Origin: Fusarium oxysporum f. sp. lycopersici 4287
Lineage: Eukaryota > Ascomycota > Sordariomycetes > Hypocreales > Nectriaceae
NCBI RefSeq assembly: GCF_000149955.1
Contig: NC_030990.1
Span: 1,718,502-1,782,501 of the forward strand
Reading direction: 5' to 3'
Length of the DNA: 64,000 nucleotides
The notes under the pieces were generated by a model. That model made no database searches. It saw nothing but the letters and a program-made list of their open reading frames with translations, and was not told where the DNA came from. This document shows positions 45,501 to 56,835 of the stretch, piece by piece. Numbering within the stretch: position 1 is the stretch's first letter; every line of letters starts with the position of its first letter. The translations under genes were made by a program, and so were the position numbers.

Positions 45501-46142
45501 AGTATAATCGCCGACCAATGCTACGTTGGCATTTCTATGTAGATTTGGGTCGGCATGAAACTCTCGGGTCACCAAGTTCTCGACTTCTTTCAGATTCGAG
45601 GCGTAGACGTAGGTAAGGCCCGATATACTGGTATCAATTGGAGCGGATGCTGGTTCAGAGGAAGTGGCTGGTTGCGCAAGCTGCGCCTGGCGCATAACGA
45701 ATGTGAAGGAAAATATGAGCTCGTCATCGTTGCTGAGCTTGACTAAGAAGTTCGGTGGTGCTGTTGGATTTGAAATATCAGGATCCTGCGGTTAGGTCAG
45801 TCATCGACGCCGCAAAGAAAGGTCGCAAACCGTCGCAACATACCTGGACGAACTCTACAGGAGATGTGTCGCCGAGAGGTCTCTGGGCAGAAACTCTAGT
45901 AGCAGGAAAGGCATTGGGAACGATGTTTACAGAAGTGCGCTTCCGTGGGTTTGTGACGACTAAAGAGGATATGCTCACTGCAAAACAGAGTCGGTCAGTT
46001 AGAGTAACAAGCCACAACCTCGGCGCAGGCCTCCAGCAAGATCCAAGGGCAAGGCGGGGAAAGGGTAGGACAACGTACATCTATTCTGGTCTCTCAAGTA
46101 GAGAGCAGGCCCCTCCTCGGGCTTGCTGCTGACGATGCCCAT
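42536..46142 (-). CDS. BAR-PH-ArfGAP protein (Csx2/ACAP-like)
   Basis: Exons 46142-46079, 45977-45844, 45785-45402, 45352-43896 and 43844-42536 give 1115 residues; a possible further intron at 45285-45235 would make 1098. ArfGAPs stimulate GTP hydrolysis on Arf GTPases at membranes during vesicle traffic; S. pombe Csx2 and animal ACAP/ASAP share this layout. Order: M-G-I-V-S-S-K start (predicted N-myristoylation), a PH-like N-terminal region to about 230, a BAR coiled-coil domain at about 320-560, a PH domain at about 655-760 (W-K-Q-K-L-D-L), and an ArfGAP finger C848-x2-C851-x17-C869-x2-C872 with the catalytic Arg in S-G-I-H-R-S-L-G-T-H. Ankyrin-like repeats are visible near 950-1030. The tail is basic. 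It is divergent from the UNC13-like gene. Confidence 0.93.
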
Positions 46143-49100
46143 CGTCAAGTAGGTCTGAAGGGCAGCGATGGTCAAGATACGAGGAACGATTACAGTTTCG
46201 GCTGGGACCAGTAACTGGAGCTGTCGGGATCTTTAAAGACGGACTGGAGCGACGAACGAACGAACGCACACTGGGGGGGGCGCACAACGACAGGCGACAC
46301 TGTGACACCGTGACAGCGAGCTGCTGCAGCCAACAGGCAGAATAGCGCCGGTACGAAAAGTGGTAGCGCGGGGCTCAGGGCGGGACAGGGGAGGCCGTCA
46401 TCTGGCGCTGAGCCAACCGGAGTGGCCCACTCGCACCTCGATTAGGTGTAGAGCCAGTATCAGACTCGTGTGGCTATTTGCGACTGCTCGTCAATCGGCC
46501 GCCAGGAGTCAAGGTCAGATAACTAACATAGTTAATAAGTAGGTAGGTAGGGAAGTATATAACTACTATTGGCTGTCGAGTATCCCGTATATAATGAATG
46601 CGCCAACGTCGAAGGCGGCGTTCGAATGTGGTGAAGCTGTGGGCGCGGGTCAAGTTAGGCAGTTGTGAACTCGACTATCATCAAGAAGCAAGAAGATAAA
46701 AAGAGCTGTTGCCTGTCGTAGTCGTAATGCTATCAACGACAGAGTGGACATAAACGACAATGTTGAACGTTGTTGAATATTCGCGATCAAGGAGCCAAAG
46801 ATGAATGGCCATCTCTGGAAGGGTAGGAAAGAGGAAAAGCGGCACGTTAGAGACTTATCTCAAGTAAAAATAAAGCCCAGCGAGGTACATAGGGGTTGCC
46901 AGCAGGTTCGAAGCGGCTAGAGCAGCAAAATTGAAGTCAATAGGTGTCTAGGTACTAAGGTAGATAGGTATCCAAGGATTATTAGGAAAGGGGATTTTCA
47001 GTTCTTCTTTTCTCGTCGGCTAGGATCTTGAGCTGAGGAGTCTCCTCACCTAATCAAGACACCTTGCCTACCCTACATAATATACGGATACATATCCTTA
47101 CCTATAATAATGTCTTGGGAAGTAATTTGCGGCTTGTTGATGATAGATACAGTGCATTCATTAGCTCTGCGGTCTCAATGTTAATGCATGCAAGACACAA
47201 AGTAAAGACTGATTCAACCGTAATGCTTCTACATACTGGCCACCTACCTGCCAGGTAGTCGCATTTACTGTGTACCAGGTAGCATTTCCTGATTTACTGT
47301 ATTGTTCCACTTAGGTACTAGATTTTGTCTTTGTGGTTGATACGATCACATAATGCAGGATATCAGGCATTTGGTGACTAGATACATAACTCTTGCTTTA
47401 GCTTGCCGGACTTTTTTGCTATCTCTATGAGCTAACTAGTACCCAACCTATGGAGTCTATAACTCGAACCAAGACCAAGCACCATCAAGTGCCAGGCAAG
47501 GTACCCGCAGACCCTCCAAAACCGGGGGATGCAGTTACATGCGTCAATTTGAAACACAACGGCGCTGTTGGTGGGCGCTTGGGCTCAGGCTGAATTCAAA
47601 AGCGTGATAGGGTGCATTTTGCCGTTGTTGAACGATACTGGACGATCATTGATACTCTGATGTTTCTTCAGTTAACATGGCTGTATCTAATCATCTGCTC
47701 ATGAGAAGTTCTCCCTGCACAAGCAAGTCATCGTCTCTTAAGACTTACCATATCTCAGACCTACCTTACCATACAGTACAGTACTCATCCACTCTAAGAA
47801 CTTTGTCTGACCCTGGCTCATTTTCGGATACTCTAGACAAGGAACTCTTGCTGCTGATCCCTTCAGGCATCTCCTGCCAGGGTCCTTGTCCTTAGGTGGC
47901 TCTTCTACAGCGGGGTTTGGGTCCTTGACCATCGAACCCCTACATACAGTAAGTAGGTCGATGGCCAATTGCCTGGTGCATGCTCGTCATCCTTCATGAG
48001 TCAGGTGGTGATAACCAACAGCCGCACATCGAGAGATAGTGATACTGACTGATCTAGTGCTTCTTTCACATGACAAGTGTGCAGATAGGTCCTGTCCATA
48101 ATAAGGGCACGGATAGCACAACTCGGACACACACTATGAACGAGGTGCAAAACGCAACACAAGATTACGATCTCCGCAACCTCGTGAGCCACCTCAACTA
48201 AAATGGGATATATTCAAGACACGAGAATCTTACACATGATCGCACCCCAAAGCTTCCAAGTACTTAGTTGATGCCTGCTATGTGGGTACCGAGCCCTCGG
48301 TTCATGTTGTTAGATAGTGGCTCAGCTCTTCGTCAACGCTCTGCAGACATGTATGATAACTGTGTATGATATGAGACTCAAGTTATGCTAATACCTGGGG
48401 TAGACAGATAGCAGTCAGAGTCGAGGATGGTCAATTCGAAGAATTGATGAACCACGACAACAGTTAGGTAGTAAATGTCCAGGGCACACTACTCAGTGTG
48501 AGTACACCAAACATCGACTAACTTGGGTACAATCAAGTGCCCAAAATCCGATAACGCCCCATGTTTTCTCTTTACTTTCGTACAAGAATTACCTACTAGG
48601 TAGGTACTATATCTAGAATAAGATATCTATAAAAGTATTAAATTATTGAAGAGCCCATATAAGATGCTAGATCGACTCTGCCTATTATCTATTATAACAA
48701 CTTTTTTTTATATAATGTTAGTTGTGTAGGTAAAGTGCTATTATTCTGAAACAAATCATGATCAATGCTGTGATACAGGTGTGAATTGTGAAGATGTCAA
48801 GCGAAAGAAATAAAGATGGGAATATGAAAGGAAGACTTATGATTATCTAAAGGCATTCAGGTAGTGATTGCATCCAATTCCTGGGCGACCACTTTTGGGC
48901 GTGGAGAATTTCGTGTGCAGACATGTATCCCGCCTTCGTGCTCAGGTTATTATAAGAAAATACACAAAGAAATCCATGAACTGCAGAATGCCATGATGGA
49001 ATTGAATTCCAGGCGATTATACATAAGCACCCAAACACGCCGTTGTTTCCATTGGATAGGATCAAACTAGCGCTCCTCAGGGTCCTATGGCGATGCCATT

Positions 49101-49941
49101 AGCGGATTAGCGGTTCAAGGACCTGTCCCGGCCAGGTTCCTCAGCCCATGGGCTGAATGGATGACGTCTCGCCCCATTCCTTGGGCTGGACCTTGTAGTT
49201 TTGGGTCCCATTTTAGGCTTTGTGTCAACAGTGAGCGACCGTAGATTAGAGGGGACGGGAGGCTAATGCCATTGGATTGGATGATGCAGGCTCTCCAATG
49301 CTTCCTTTATGCTACAATCAAGGGCCATCACCCTCTCTCTCAGCTAATCAAATACCTACCACAAACAAAAGGTTGTGTGATCTGTCGTTACTGTGTTCCC
49401 GTCTTGTTTCATCCTTGTCTCTTTGACCTCTTGAAGCACTGCGACCGGGGCGGCTCTGACCTCCAGCTCCATCCTGGACCATCACTTCACCGTCAATCTC
49501 TCATCCATCAACTACCTTAGGCTGGAGCAGATATTGAGTGCCTTACTTACAGTCGAAACAAAGCAAAACAAACCACTCTGCTCCACAACTGCAAGGAACA
49601 GGATGCGAATTTTGACATTCCATTAAAACTCACCGCATATCTATCTATTGCTCTTTTGCTATCCAGATTTGATAGCCCAGACAGATATCTAGGACCCCTC
49701 GCTCCTTTTCTCCCTTGTCGCGCACGTTCGCCCAAACCTCCAACTCACCATCAGCATCCACCTTTGCTGACCACATCTCACGTTTTGACCGATACCCAGT
49801 GTCATGAGCTGGGGCGCGTAGAAGAAGACCATTTTTTAGGTATCATCTCGCGTCCCGAGCAATCTCCATCCTCACTTTGTAGGCCCTTGTACTCGTCATT
49901 GCCATACCGCTATCACTGTCGCCTCCCCTCGATCGTCCACA
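46143..49941. other. Long divergent intergenic region
   Basis: About 3.8 kb between the ArfGAP (-) and UNC13-like (+) starts. A G8 run lies at 46273-46280. TAGGTAGGTA-like motifs recur at 46539-46551, 46953-46975, 47241-47258 and 48591-48608. The stretch at about 48,600-48,730 is very AT-rich. The right end (about 49,660-49,940) is C/T-rich, and a five-codon uORF begins with ATG at 49804. No protein or RNA gene is supported; the many short frames are of chance size. Confidence 0.5.
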
Positions 49942-52900
49942 ATGTCGTCAGAGTCCCGACGCTCCTACAATCCAGGCCGTCGCATGGGCAGCAGCAGAGA
50001 TCTTGGCCGGGCCCGCGCAGCCTCCAGAGCCCAAGCAATTGTCGTCGAACATGATGAAGCCCGCAGCTTCGCTCTCCGATCCGCTTATCTGCACTACCTC
50101 CTTCAGCCCAAGGCCAAGCGAAAGCAATATGTTCCAGCTCCAAAGCAACCCGTCCGAACTCACACCAGCGTTGGCGCACTCGTCCAAGAATTCACCTCCG
50201 GTTCTTCTTCAAGCTTCAAGCTGCCTCACAACTTTACAAGCGCTCTACTCGAACGTTGCGGCGGCGTGCTGAGGGGCAGCGAACGCCTCCCAGGTTATAA
50301 TGATGCTGCTGTCAAGCGAAGCTTTGCAGAAGCTTACACTACCTTCTCTGAAAGGAACTTCCGCAAAACCATTGACAAGGAGAGGAAGCTTGAGCCGCTC
50401 ATACTCATGTTTTACACGTCTACCACCAAGGCAGCTCAGAAAGGTGCCGCTCCTGATGACGATTCTTGGAAGCTTATTCCTGACCGACATCTTGCTCTCT
50501 TTGTTCGCCTGATTGCCACTATTCTCCGGGACCAGGGCCACGATCGCGATAAGACTGAACTCATGTCCAAGCTGAGTGTTCTCGAGAAGAAGCTCCTTAC
50601 AAATGATCAAAACTTGGTTGGCGGTGGATCTGACGGTGCTGGCACGACTATCGAGGTCGTCGTACCTTTGAGTTATGATGTCAAGGACATGCCCTTGGTT
50701 CAGCAGGTAGTCAGGATCTTTGGACTGAGTCTTTCGGAAGCACAAGCCGAGATCAATGAGAACAAAGGAGTGTGGACAGAAGAGGCTGCACTGAAGGATC
50801 TCAAGTCGTATCAGCACAGGCTAAATTCAGACATGCCTGGTGCTCTGAGGAGTGATGACTTTGATCTTGATGAGGCCTTTCAGGAGTGGAAGAAAGCCGA
50901 GTCACCCCATCTATCCCAGATGATGCTTGATATTTTGACTGCCAAACCAGAGCTTGCCAAGACATCGAGCAGCAACATCGACAAAGGCTTCTCCAGCAGG
51001 CCTCAATCTACATACAGCGATCCGGCGTTTGATGCTTCAATGGGCTTTGATTCAGCTATCAACCTCGCTTCTCTGAACATTGGTGGTGATTCTAGTATCC
51101 GAACAGTCGAGGAGAATGTTTACACCTTTGTCCCTCCAGACCCCAGAGCCTTCTTCAAGTACATTCTTAAACATGCTATGACCTTTGACCAGATCAATAG
51201 CGATCCTGATCTTGACTACCAACCCCTATCAAAACAATCCATGGACCTTTTGACTGAATTGTGCGTGAGATGGAGGGTGCCCCAATGCTCCAGGCTCATC
51301 ACTCTACTTGAGGTTGCATCACGCAACTACCTTGATCGGGAGTTGCTCCCCGAGGAGTTGGATGCCGTTTTCGATTTTGTCAAAACACCACTGCCAGAAG
51401 TCAAGAAGCCTCCCCATATATCAAACTACTCGACTCCTCTATCTGAGATCGACCCCAGCCGCTGGACGGTGCATGACTTCGCCGTCTACCAACACACTCT
51501 GAATACCCTTCATGAGACACTGCTCCGTGACCTCTATGATAGGATGGAACAGTGCTATGATACGAAACCACCCCAAATCGGCGTCGTCCAGTACATATTG
51601 GACAATCACATCTTCAGCGACCCATGTTTCTCTCCTAGACCTGAGGCTACTGAAGAATTCTCTCAACACCTCAGCCAGCGTCTCCATGATCAGGCTCAAG
51701 AGGCTTACCGCCAGTACATGGAAAAGGAGATATCAGCCGACCGGAATGACTGGGATTTTGCCAATGTGGTCAAGTTAGGCAAAACAGTCATCAAGCTATG
51801 CGAGAGAATCAACAAACGCTATAACAAAAATCCCGAGATCATGGGCGTAAATCCCTTCCAGATCTTGGTCGAAGAAGTGTTCCCTCGGTTCGAGGAGGAT
51901 GCGAACGCCATCATTGAGTCCATTTTGGAGATGGCTCAAGAGACTGGCACCGAACTTGACATACAAGATGGCTTCGAACTATATAGAGAGTTGGTTGCAA
52001 TCCGCCGCATCCATAACGATTCTTTACCTGGTCGGCCATTTGCCTTCAATGTCGAGGACCTTTTGGTCGATTTCGTGTGGCGATGGGTTCGTGCCGCCGA
52101 AAGCAGAGTCGAGGAGTACGTTGAGCAGGCAGTCAAGCAGGATCAGTTCCAAGTACGCACTGAGAACCCGGAGGATATCCCACGAGATTCGGAGAGGCAC
52201 AGTGTTTCTATCATTGACATATTTATGTTATTCAACCAGACCCTTGACACTGTCTTTAACCTCAACTGGGGCAACGATGAACATCACGCCAGATTCATGA
52301 CATCCCTCTCGAAGGCATTTGCCGCAGGTATTGGCAAATACTGCGAACTTGTTGATCAAAAATTCGCGAAGGAGATGGACCGTCCTTCAGCTGAGGAATT
52401 GGCGGCACAGACCCAGACTACTCAAGAGAAATGGATGAGATATGCCAAGGATGCCTGGAACAATAAAGATCGTGTCGAACCTTTCCAATTTTACTCAGAG
52501 GTAAACACTCGGTATGAGATGTTTTTTTATTAGTATTGCTAACGCTTACAGTCCTTTGTCAAACTGAACAATATTGAATACGCCATGCAGGAGCTTGACA
52601 AGTTGGAACGGACTATGGATCCCGATGCTTGCGCTGCACTGCTGGAAAGAATTGACGGACCCAAGAAAAAGGCCCGTCGACCTAACAAGTACACCTTCAC
52701 GATCAAAGTAGTTGAGGCCGAGGATCTCAAGGCGTGTGATGCCAACGGCTACAGTGATCCTTATGTGGTATTTGGCGACGAATATCAGAAGAGACTGCAC
52801 AAAACACGGATCATTCAGAGGAGTCTTAACCCGCGTTGGGACGAGACCTTCGACATCACAGTTCAGGGCCCAGTCAACATGATCGCAACTATTTGGGACT

Positions 52901-54130
52901 ATGATACTTTCGGTGACCACGACTATGTTGGACGCACATCGCTCAAACTCGATCCCGTTCATTTCAGCGACTATTTGCCTCGCGAGTTCTGGTTGGACCT
53001 AGACTCACAGGGTCGACTACTTATCAGAGTTAGCATGGAGGGCGAGAGAGACGATATTCAGTTTCATTTCGGAAAGGCCTTTCGTCATTTGAAGCGCACT
53101 GAGAGAGATATGGTCCGCAAGGTCACGGATAAGGTAAGGATTCGACTCTTGTACAAACTCAAAAGAAAAACCTATTACTAACATTGAATAGCTCACTTCT
53201 CAGATCAATCACACATTGTCTTTGGAGACTCTGAGACACCTGCTCGGTACTGGCGGTATTGGCGCGTCTGTAACAAATCTCTGGAAAAAGCGAGCTTCGA
53301 CAGTGCAGACTGCAACTCCAGCGCAAGTTGAAGCGGCTCTTGCACCCCTGTTTGCATACTTTGACGAGAACTTTGCTATCATGAAACAGACATTGACAAA
53401 GGCCACCATGGATGCTGTCATGGCACGACTATGGAAGGAGGTCTTGATGGTGATTGAGAATCTCTTAGTGCCACCTCTGTCTGAGAAGCCTTCCCAACAG
53501 CGACCCCTTACACGTAAGGAGTTAGACATTGTCTACCATTGGCTGGACTTGCTTTTCCAATTCTTCAATGCCAGAGACGACTCGGGAGAGCAGCTAGGTG
53601 TTCCAGCAGAGACCCTCAAGTCGCCTAAGTGGCACGAGCTGGCATCGCTGAACTTCTTCTATTTCGAGGATACTAATAGTCTGATACGCGAGTCGGAAAG
53701 AATGGCAGCTGCGACAACAGAACGCGCACGCTTGGCTCTCCAGCAGCAGAACTCACAGAGTAACCGTCTGTCAGCTCCAGCTGCTCTCGGAGCCTCGCTA
53801 GGCGGCGCAGGGTCGTTCGCCAGTATGGGTACCATTAGACGTGGCAAGAGTATCATGATGAGTCGTAATCTGGGCACTATGCGTAAGGCCAAGGAGGCCA
53901 AGCGCCGCGAAGCGCAGGCGGATCCGAGCGACGATATGATCTTACGTATCCTCCGTATGCGGCCCGAAGCAGCGCACTATCTCAAGGACCGACATCGCCA
54001 GAAGGAGAGACAGGCTGCCACTGCTGCTGCGGCGCTGATTGTCAAGAATAGTGTAACGCAAGGTTGGAACTCGTCCGCGGGCCCTGCTTTCAGTGGTAAC
54101 TTCGGGCGTAATAACTTGCCGAGGCGATAA
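49942..54130 (+). CDS. UNC13/Munc13-like C2-domain protein (Ync13-like)
   Basis: Three exons, 49942-52500, 52552-53133 and 53192-54130, give 1359 residues. The fission-yeast relative Ync13 organises vesicle tethering and wall integrity at the division site; Munc13 primes SNAREs. A Munc13-type N-terminal region and MHD1-like helical part fill about 100-850. A C2 domain lies at about 895-1005 with a complete set of candidate Ca2+ ligands: D916, D922, D969, D971 and D977 in C-D-A-N-G-Y-S-D-P-Y and W-D-Y-D-T-F-G-D-H-D. An MHD2-like region follows (about 1070-1210). The C-terminus is basic and Ala-rich. The last intron has two in-frame acceptors, at 53191 and 53203; the first gives D-K-L-T-S-Q-I and is favoured by branch-point spacing. 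Confidence 0.93.
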
Positions 54131-56079
54131 AGAGTGGTAGGAGGCAAGAGGGGGAATCATGGACATAATTCTCATTGATACGACGGACATCGCTGGATGG
54201 TTTGGAAGGCCTGCGAAGGTTTTTATGATGTAGTTTGGTTTGTATTTTTGTTGATATCTACCTATCTATCTGGCAGGAAGAGAACGCATCAGATACCCTC
54301 ATTCGTGTGTGCAGGGAGTTTTTTGTAGTTAATTTATTATACGTGGATGTTTTTGCTCTAATCGGTAACTGTTGAGCTATATAATAAGTGTGAGTGTTGG
54401 TTGCAGTCTGAAATTGTTAGGGATTCAATGTGGTTATGCTGTGTGAAACTCGAATGGTTGTTTCAATACGAGACTTTTTATTATAAGCAACTCGATATGT
54501 GTAAATGTCTCACGTTGAAACTTAGTGCACTTAATGTAGAAGAGGCAACTGAAAACTCAAGCAAGATCAATGAATGGTGGTAAGCTTCTAACCCTTCATT
54601 CAACGTCGAGAGTGTTCGTTCCTCCATATTCAATGTATACTCACCTTCGCTACCCTACATCTGGATGCAGCTTCCGATCTGGTCGCAGAATAGTGGCTTA
54701 ACCTGATGCAAGCAAGTATGAAACTCAGCCTAATATTGTGAGCACAACCCAACAGTGATCAATGCTTGTTGCCGATCTCCGAGTTGGTTACGATCAGGAG
54801 TGGAACGAGATGGAAACATGGTCAATCGCAAAGCTGGCTGCCAGCAACGTCTAACAAAACAACGATCCTTTGACCTGTGCTGTCTTTTATTTTCGAGACA
54901 TGCAAAAAGTAACATGCCATGTGCGACTCGGCCGAGCAAAAGTGGCGCGTAATACACTGTGACCATACCTGCATTGGTTTAATTCAGGGTCAAAGTTGTC
55001 TTGGAGAGGAGGTTTGAGGCCGTTTGGCTGCATCCCACAAAGACGCCTCCCACGTAAACGAAGCTGGGGATAGATAGGGGTTCCCTAGCACGCAAGCATG
55101 AATCAGGGCCGCTTTGTCGCCGATACCGAGATCCAACTAAGAAAGAAGCAATAATAGTCCACATCTTGTCCGCTATTTGAAAACCGAGCGAAGGCGGAGG
55201 AGCGGCGTCTTGACCAAGACCGCAACAGCCCTGGAGGTTAAGGGATACAGACAATACAGGGGGTAACGGTTCAAAATGCAAGCTAATACTAGCTCGGTGG
55301 TCTGCTGGACCCTGCCCGCTGAGAAACACGGCCGCCGAGGTGGGAAAAATGACAGCATTTTCAGGGTCCTTTTTGAGGGTCCAATTCAACTCCACTGAAG
55401 TTGAGCCGGCTTGTCCGTCGCAAAGAAGGGCGGAGCACTTGGTCAATCCATTGTCCATTACAGACAGGGCCTTGAATGAGGGGAGGAGAAATCACTCTCA
55501 CTTTTGTTCATAGTTATTGACTGACCTCTGCCTTGGTTGACACGAGTGCGATATGTAATTTGGCAATGCAATTGTGCGCCGTGCTGCATTGAGCCCCTGC
55601 TTGATAAAATTCGGAACGATGATCTCTCATGAACCGACGGTTTCAACAGAGCAGGGCATTTGGAATTAGGTAGGGTCTTGGTGTTTTCTGGAGGATGAGA
55701 CCAACACATGTCTAGAAACTCCTAGCAAGTACAGTATCTAGGAGTATCAACAGGGGATCCTTTTACGCCCCCCTCGCCGCCACACTCGAAATCGAATGTG
55801 ACTTGTTTGGTAAAAAGCTTGTAGGGCCACTCATCACAAGAGGTAAGTCACCGAGTGGAGATGGGCTGACATTGTTGAGCCCTTGGTTTTGGTTCTAGAA
55901 GAAAATGTCATCCAGGCCAAGTCAGTGGCGGGTTCCATGGTTATAAGCGCGATTCGACATCGCTTTGAGCGGCCTTGGACTATTTTGGTGGTGATTGCCA
56001 GTTGGTAGGCATTCGGAGTACCTCATTTGGAACGACTGAAACTGACGGTGCCGATAATGGCTCGACGGCTTCAGCGTTG
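54131..56079. other. Gene-free interval
   Basis: About 1.9 kb after the UNC13-like stop. The first few hundred bases should be its 3' UTR. Minus-strand frames such as 54979-55458 are not recognised and are not far above chance length. Confidence 0.45.
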
Positions 56080-56835
56080 TTAAATGAGAGGAAGCCCAAG
56101 GCGCATGGTAGGGAGAGGCTCATGAAGCCCAGAACCATCGATGTATTTGAGGATATGAGGCAGCTCTTGGTATTCGCCATGAGTACCAGCCAGATCATTT
56201 GTGAGCAACCAGTTGTCAAGTGCCGCCGTCTTTCGAAGAATGCGTTGCTCTTGGCCCTTTAGCCCATTCCCTATTATCCCTTCCCTTCGTGCCATGTCTC
56301 TGACCGTCGATCTTGAAATCAAAGCCGAGTCGTACACGTGCTTCTGTGACTGAATGGATTCGAAACATATCTCACGTGGACTACAAGCCACCAATCTCGA
56401 AGGAGGACGGGCCAACCCCACGTACAGTATGTTCAGATGTCCAAGACAGTAACAATGGTCGAAATATCCATTAGAAAGAGGCTCTTGTGTCCAAACCATA
56501 CCGTGCGGACTACAAAGCGCCTTGCGAAGATCCTCAACTTGAGGGGCTTTTTGTTCAAGCGGCAACGACACGAGCAATTGCCAAGCTCGATTTTGATTTG
56601 CCAAATAAGGGGCTTCAAAGATGTCGTCCACACAAATTAGGAGTTGAATCAAGGGCGCCCCTGTCGGTGAATAAGAAACCGACGTGCCGCAGCTGCACCA
56701 TGACGTGGGTGGCTGACTCGATTTAGACCTCGACCCACCTATTGAACGACCCCTGAACTCGCGATAATACTGTATGTATGTGCTACTGGCCGCAAAACAA
56801 TTGGATATCATACCCGTCAGATGCTCCCCGACCAT
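56080..56835 (-). CDS. Unexplained 251-codon ORF (hypothetical)
   Basis: A single open frame from ATG at 56835 to a stop at 56080-56082, 251 residues. A frame this long is unlikely by chance in about 30 kb of intergenic DNA with balanced composition, and it is not antisense to any gene I recognise. The protein is of mixed composition, with 10 or so Cys, no signal peptide and no clear membrane segment. I recognise no domain. It could be an orphan gene, a decayed gene fragment or a chance frame. Its position in the 6-kb upstream side of NIK1 gives no functional hint. Confidence 0.35.
   Translation of the reverse strand: MVGEHLTGMISNCFAASSTYIQYYREFRGRSIGGSRSKSSQPPTSWCSCGTSVSYSPTGAPLIQLLICVDDIFEAPYLANQNRAWQLLVSLPLEQKAPQVEDLRKALCSPHGMVWTQEPLSNGYFDHCYCLGHLNILYVGLARPPSRLVACSPREICFESIQSQKHVYDSALISRSTVRDMARREGIIGNGLKGQEQRILRKTAALDNWLLTNDLAGTHGEYQELPHILKYIDGSGLHEPLPTMRLGLPLI

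Noticed and set aside
48590..48730. AT-rich tract as a RIP-mutated transposon remnant
   Set aside because: Too short and without terminal repeats or a recognisable transposase frame; plain AT-rich intergenic DNA explains it.
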